Assembly: GCF_020497125.1 (NCBI RefSeq)
Contig: NC_059082.1
Coordinates: forward strand, 62,450,948 to 62,514,947
Direction: 5' to 3'
Origin: Mauremys mutica
Taxonomy: Eukaryota > Chordata > Testudines > Geoemydidae
Length of the DNA stretch: 64,000 nt
A program made the position numbers and the translations under genes. This document shows, piece by piece, positions 58,397-64,000 of this stretch; position 1 is the first letter of the stretch; every line of letters starts with the position of its first letter. The notes under the pieces were generated by a model. That model worked only from the letters and a program-made list of their open reading frames with translations. It searched no databases and was not told where the DNA came from.

Positions 58397-58543
58397 GAGA
58401 CACACAGGGGTGGCTCCAGGCCCCAGCACGCCAAGCGCGTGCTTGGGGCAGCAAGCCGCGGGGGGCGCTCTGCCGGTCGGTGCAAGGGTGGCAGGCAGGC
58501 TGCCTTTGGCGGCAAAATCCCTAGAGCCACCCCTGGAGACACA
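58397..58543. mobile_element. 131-bp hAT-type miniature element with perfect TSD
   Basis: The element 58405-58535 has ends CAGGGGTGGCTCCAGG and, on the other strand, CAGGGGTGGCTCTAGGG. GAGACACA flanks it at 58397-58404 and 58536-58543, identical. The interior is GC-rich with CpG (AAGCGCGTGCTTGG palindrome). The small size and intact duplication point to a comparatively recent insertion. Confidence 0.94.
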
Positions 58544-58719
58544 AATAGCATGGCAACAGAAACAAACAAACCAGCCTAGTTGAGGTTTCTACTAATACTG
58601 TCCTGCCATTCTTTATATACTAGAACACTGATTCAAACATAGGCTCTAAAGGCAGACATGTAATTCACCTTTTCCTATTAGGATGAGAGCAATAGTGATA
58701 GCCTATGAGAGAAAGGATG
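58544..58719. other. Unassigned spacer
   Basis: Nothing recognised. Confidence 0.3.
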
Positions 58720-58990
58720 GTCTTGTACTTATGGCACTAGACTGGGGAGTGGGAGATACGGCCTCAGTTCCCCATCTGTAAAAGATGGATAATAGTTAAT
58801 CTCTGTTATCCTTAGTCTGTCTTGCCTATAAATCCCATGGCCTGTATTAACAGGCTGTCAGACTAGGTGATTTCAATGATCCTCTCTGACTTTACAATCT
58901 ATTAATCTATTTACATTGCAAGCTCTTTGGGGCAGGGATTCTCTCTTACTATGTTTGTACAGACCCCAGTACAATAGGGTTCAGAGGAGT
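58720..58990 (+). repeat. MIR-type SINE with tail
   Basis: ATGGCACTAGACTGGGGAGT, then GCCTCAGTTCCCCATCTGTA and AAAGATGGATAATAG, form the core. The tail is TGCAAGCTCTTTGGGGCAGG, TGTTTGTACAGACCCCAGTA and CAATAGGGTT, the sense version of the tail at 14160, 42560 and 47860. The middle of the element is partly lost. Confidence 0.7.
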
Positions 58991-61540
58991 TACTACAATA
59001 CAAATTAACTATTATAATTTTCAGAAAGGTTATACTGCTTCGGGCAGAAACAAGCGGTAGTTTGGGGGTTCTGTTCTTCAGCCAAGGCAAGTCTTTTCTA
59101 GAGAAAGCACAACAAAATCCCTGTTAATAATATTAAGTTTGTTTGGAAACAAATCTAAGGCCATGATTCCCCACTATTGCATTCCAGTTAAACCAACAGA
59201 GGTACACCTGCATAAACCTGGAGAAGGAGATGCACAGCAGGGGAGCAAAGCTTTCGAGGTTTAATAGAAATGTGACATGTCTTCCTTTTTTTTTGTTTGT
59301 TTTTTTCCTTACAGAGTGGTTGTAACAAATTCTTGGCCAAATTATTCTTTGTTTAGACAGTACTGCACTGGCTGGCCATTAATACTTTATTCTGAGGGCT
59401 TGTTTAGTATATGTAGTGGCTGCCACTTCTAATTGTTTCTTAGTGTGGAAAATGTTAAGTGGCTCCTTACCCTAGAAATAAATCTAAAATGTGTCCTTGA
59501 CATTACAGTTCCCTGATTATCATTTCTCTTAGTTGAAATATGGAGATGGAAGATTAAATGGAATTTAATGAAACAGCTGTGATGAGAATCTTTAGACTTC
59601 TGAATTCCCATTGATAATGTAAAGAAATAGACTTATCTATATTGTATTTGGATTAGAAAGGTGCATATAATGAGTCCTATATAAGTCTCGTCTTTCTCAG
59701 TAAGTGTACATGGGCATAAAAGTGATGAAAATATATGCCCATGAAAACTTTAGTTGTGTGAATTGTGTGTGATACGCAGCAGCCTGAAAGCAGCTAAAAT
59801 CAATTAAAACCTCTTTTGGCATTTTAAAAATTCTGTTTTACTAAAAGAAGAAGAAAACTGATGTAAGCCTTTAAAAAAAAATCTTGAATACATGTAAGTA
59901 CCTCACTTAAAAATCCTCCATGCAAATAGTCATGTGAAAGTTTTATGCAAGATCACGTTATGAATGTGTAGACAAATACAAAATCCCATGCATGAGTGAA
60001 AACGTGATTGTGAAAACGTCTTGTGTGATGCAAGGGAAGAGTCTCTCAGATCCACACTTCTAAAATGCATTTTAACTTTATGTAATGTAAGCTTGGCATG
60101 TCTTATCATCAGACTGAATGAGTTATCAAATCAAATCTTTCCCATATGTGACTTTCCTTTTAATTACCTACCATGGGTTTGCTTATTTTCCTGTTTTGTT
60201 CTTTCACTGAATTAAAGCAAATAAACTGATGAATCTTTTTCAGGTTACACTAATAGTTTGCAATTCATGTATTCTTCTTAACAGTGTTTAAACTAGAGAG
60301 AGGCTGGAGAAATGCCTTTTGGCTAGGGTAGATCATTCCCCTCATAGGATACTACTAACAATCCTGGCCAGAGACAGCTTTTTGCCCTTGATTCTGCCTG
60401 TCTCAATCACATTCCCATTAACAAAACACTGACATACACTCTCGGTATCCTGCATTTCATGGGACACCACACAGACAAATATCAGGGAGGGGAAAGAGGG
60501 GGGCTGATCCCCCTCCCCCCCCTGACTTTTGCCTCTCTCCCACTGATCTTAAGTGGTTGCTTACATGCAAACACTGCTGCCTCCAGGGCCATGGAGCAAA
60601 CCTGCCCTCTGCACACAGACCTGCTAAGATCCCCATCACTTCTCTCTTTGCCTGATGCTTATTGCTAACAGTAGGTTTGGGCTCCCTCTATCTGCCTCTC
60701 TGTGGGTCCCCAGCCCCACTCATACCACCGATGAGGGAAAGGGAAAGCAGGAGAAATCATGTGTTCAATAGAGGGAGATGGCAATTGTGCAGACGATGTA
60801 TTGTTTTTTATTTTTTTCCAGCCCTAAGCTGAGGCATAGAACTGTGATTGCCAAGAAGCAGCAGAAGGGGGACAATGCAGAAAGAGGGAGCAAGTGAGGG
60901 AGAGACTATGGGGTAATGGATAGGAGAGATTGGGAAGCCATGGAGGTGTCTAATGGCGATGGGATGGAATGATGTTCGGCATTTGTCTGCAGGTCTGGGA
61001 AACCAAAGAGGTGATTATTAAATGGGTTCTGGGTGGCTGCACCTAGCTTGCCGCAGGACATGCCAGTTGCAGGGCATTGTAAGCACTCTGGGAGATACTA
61101 ATACTAATTGCAATTTTACTGAGCCTCATTCACCATCACCCAACACATTCCCTTTTCCTTTGACTGAAAGATTTTTAGGACCAAATTTAAATGCTGTCGG
61201 AAGCTCAGAGGTTATGTTCTTTCCCATCACTACTCGGTTTCACAGTGATCAGCCTTGTGAGGAGGAGAGGTGTTGACCCTCATGGGAGACATTTGAGTGA
61301 GAGAAACTGACATTGATGGTATTATCTAGGGCCTGATAGGTCAAGCTGCATCGCTGGTGCTGTGCTACTCACCAAGACCGTATTGTTTCATGCTGTACGT
61401 TTCAAGCCACCTAGCTATAAATCAGGCTATCACTACAGACACTGGCAGTCAGAATCTAATCCTGCCTCTTTCCCTGCTCCTCCTGATTAGTAAAGCCTCT
61501 CTCTCTTTTCGTGGCTATCATAGGGTGGCACCGGCCCCTT
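58991..61540. other. No gene seen
   Basis: AT-rich unassigned DNA with T runs at about 59286-59307. 60480-60520 has a G-rich/C-rich palindrome around GGGGGGCTGATCCCCCTCCC. Confidence 0.4.
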
Positions 61541-62220
61541 AAGATGGAGCAGGGTATAGTGCATCTGTGACTTGTCAGCTGCCTCCAATTAGGACATGCG
61601 AGAAGACAGAAGGATTTGGTGAGGCAGAGCTGCCTGCCAGTGTAAAGTGGAGAAGCCAGGAAAGGGCAGGTGAGAGCTGTCTGAGCAAGGCAGGGACGCT
61701 GCAGGAAGTGGAAAGGTTTCCAAGCCCTCCCCAGGAATAGGGAAGAATTGGTTAGGAGACCAGTGGAGGAGCTGGCTTGTTGACCTTCCTCAGCCAGACA
61801 GCCAGTGCTGGGAAGCTGAACAGGGCTGAGTTGTGGGACTGTGTCTTGGTAGAAGAGTCATGAGCCTGATCACTCTCAGTAGACGGCCAGGAGAGTGGGG
61901 CCATGGAACAAGGGCAGAAAGGAACCGGGAACTGAGAGGTGGTGGACTCACATGTGGTGTCCTAGAAGCAATGTCCCTGGATAATGGAATAGAAAATTGC
62001 CATCCCTCTGATATGTTTTACTGAGGGAGTTGAGAGAGTGGCTTTACAATGAGGGTTCTATGGATTACTATGTGTGCATGAATAAAGTGGGACTTTGTAT
62101 TGGACAGGGAGAGAAACTATTCTTTTTATGGCTGAACTGAGGTGAAACTGAGGTAAGTGCACGTGTCATGCCATGATCTGCTGTAGGAAGATGCTCCATG
62201 TAGGGTCATCTTATCACAGT
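61541..62220 (+). mobile_element. LTR-like element
   Basis: GA-rich body with GTCATGAGCCTGATCACTCT, then GCATGAATAAAGTGGGACTT (AATAAA at about 62080) and TTTATGGCTGAACTGAGGTG. The style is that of turtle LTR U3-R-U5, but ends and target duplication could not be set. Confidence 0.35.
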
Positions 62221-62814
62221 CCTTTGCTGACAAAAATCATTAGTGAACCAGTCCTGAGGGGATTTCCCCTGCCACTTTCCAACTACAGGAAAAAGTCCTT
62301 GGGAAACAGGGCACATAGAAACTAACACAATTTAATATATCTGAACATCACATTCCCTTCCAGTGAGGACAGGGGGACAGACTTTCAGAACAGCATGCCA
62401 CATTAGAACTGACCCAACTCTGAAAACTTTGACCAAAAGTTTTAGAACTGGAACTTTGGGGGAGTGGGGGACAAATGTATTAGAAAACCTGACTGTCACT
62501 TAGGTACATAAATGCAAGCAGAGAACTTTTGAAGATCTCCCCTCCCACATGACAAGCATTTCCATTTTCCCCCAGGGGAAGAGTCCTCCATTCCTACCCT
62601 ACCTCTACCCCATATACAAATTACCTGAATTTAATATTTCATTTACAATTCTCCCAGACATTTGAAAAGCACTGACGCCAGGCACTTACCCAGTCAACAC
62701 TTTTGATGGAGTGTGTATCTGGAGGGTATGCCATTCATCATATTTTCAAAGCATTCATCTAGCACACACAAATGAGGCCAGAGTTTCAGAAGAGCTAAGA
62801 TCCCGTTCAGACAC
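62221..62814. other. No gene seen
   Basis: Unassigned sequence. Confidence 0.35.
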
Positions 62815-63070
62815 ATAAGTGTATAGATCTGAAGGCCAGAGGGGACCATTATGATCTTGTCTTACCTTCTGCATAACACAAGTCATAGACCCTCATACAA
62901 TCATCTCAGCAAAAGGCCTGCAACTTCTGTTTGAGCCCTAGAATATATTTTTAAAAGATGTCTTTAAATCAAGACTGGACATCAAGTGATAGGACAACCC
63001 ACCATGTCCCTATGTAAGTTGTTCCAATGCTGAAATACCTTCACTGTTAAAAGAAGCGAAAAATGTGTCT
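62815..63070 (-). mobile_element. CR1 LINE 3' end
   Basis: GATCTGAAGGCCAGAGGGGA, CCATTATGATCTTGTCTTAC, CTTCTGCATAACACAAGTCA, TTAAATCAAGACTGGACATC, AAGTTGTTCCAATGCTGAAA and TACCTTCACTGTTAAAAG follow the antisense CR1 3' region in order. It carries no reverse transcriptase sequence. Confidence 0.78.
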
Positions 63071-64000
63071 AAAGGGCTTGGCACCCAGCAGCTTCCATTG
63101 AAATCTGACCCCGTTTGATTATCCATGAAACATACAATTTTGAGTAGGCAAAAAGGTATTAAAATATCCATTTGTCCCAAGAACATATTCCCATAATTTT
63201 AATCTACCATTGCATTCTAGTTAAACTCCCTACATGGAGTTTACCTCCTAACTGTAGTTGGATATTTCTTTGAAGAGAGGACTTTGCAGTCCTGGCTATT
63301 TTCTTACAATATTTTTGTGTGATTTAGTCACTAAAGACAATCATTTTATATAGACAGAAACACTTGTAACAATCTCATATGGTATATTATTCTCTCATCC
63401 TCTTTTGTTGTGTAAATTGTCTATTAAGGATCTGAGTGAAGTCAATGTGGTCCACATGGATGGTCCTCTGCACTAAGGCTCCACTCCGGGCAAAAGGTCC
63501 ATCAACATAGATCTAATTACAGAATCGGGATCCTATCAGTGGATCCAAAACCACTGACTTCAGTGAGTTTTGGATGAGGCCATTAGTTTATGAGATTACA
63601 AAAGAGGGTCCTGTCTTAATCAGTTCATGAAGTACCTAGTTCACATCTTGAAACTATATACACAAAATAGTTACCAATATAGCACGGAAATATTGTACAC
63701 GGCTCCTAGCTTGAACATCAACACAGAGAAGGACAATCTAATTGTAGTGATGATCTTTGGACAGATGTAGCTTGTAAAGTAAAACCACTAGTGTTAAACT
63801 TTCCCAGTGTTTTCCTCTACTTCCTAAAAATATTAAGAAAAAAAACTTTCCACAGAGATTAGAAAAAATAGGGCATATATAACTGACCTGTAGTTTCAAA
63901 TATATTTATTCATACCATCAACAGCAACATATCATGCAGCCTAGTAGCTAAACAAAGAAAATATTTTGTTGACTGGTGCCTAACATTCTTTCCAGAATGC
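63071..64000. other. No gene seen
   Basis: Unassigned AT-rich DNA. CCACTGACTTCAGTGAG at 63551-63567 may be another foldback core. Confidence 0.4.

Overview
This window looks like non-coding vertebrate (reptile) chromosomal DNA, most likely from a turtle. The case rests on its repeats. There is a tRNA-headed SINE with a CR1-type tail, as known from tortoises, at 7250-7425. There are CR1 LINE 3' ends with an ATTCTATG-type terminus, the most complete at 50505-51436. MIR-type core SINEs, an RTE LINE, an L1/Tx1-type relic, hAT and Harbinger-like short elements, solo LTRs and hammerhead-bearing Penelope/retrozyme-like repeats are also present. I found no host protein-coding exon, tRNA, rRNA or CRISPR array. 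Almost every open frame longer than 120 codons falls inside a GC-rich repeat and is accidental.

Layout. 1-5.1 kb: a hammerhead-type repeat relic, a hAT miniature element with an 8-bp target duplication (1627-1964), a solo LTR (2070-2909) and a MIR SINE. 5.4-7.8 kb: one inverted-repeat DNA transposon flanked by AACTCG, holding a second LTR and the tortoise-type SINE. 9.3-13.7 kb: a decayed but nearly full-length RTE LINE cut by at least three insertions, among them a 137-bp hammerhead-like element with a perfect 13-bp target duplication and a Harbinger-like MITE. 14.2-15.7 kb: an ancient SINE split by a 1.25-kb foldback element. 18.0-18.6 kb: a hAT miniature element built from palindromic units. 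19.4-20.1 and 25.5-26.2 kb: two more LTRs of the 2.1-kb family, all in the same orientation. 20.6 kb: a (CA)n microsatellite. 23.6 kb: a foldback MITE. 24.2-24.4 kb: a repeat-free AT-rich block that could be a conserved regulatory element. 29.4-31.0 kb: an LTR, then a Harbinger-like MITE inside a CR1 tail. 33.5-34.4 and 39.5-42.0 kb: CR1 pieces, a foldback element and LTR-like sequence. 44.0 and 56.1 kb: further hammerhead-type repeat copies. 45.7 kb: a truncated hAT. 48.3-49.8 kb: a MIR and an L1-type reverse transcriptase relic. 50.5-51.4 kb: CR1. 56.3 and 58.4 kb: two hAT miniature elements with perfect 8-bp target duplications. 61.5-63.1 kb: LTR-like sequence and a CR1 tail.

The window has no gene pathway. 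It reads as a layered record of transposition, with nesting that gives relative ages. The most interesting thread is the short dispersed repeats that place a CTGANGA box, a short stem and a GAAA box in hammerhead order.
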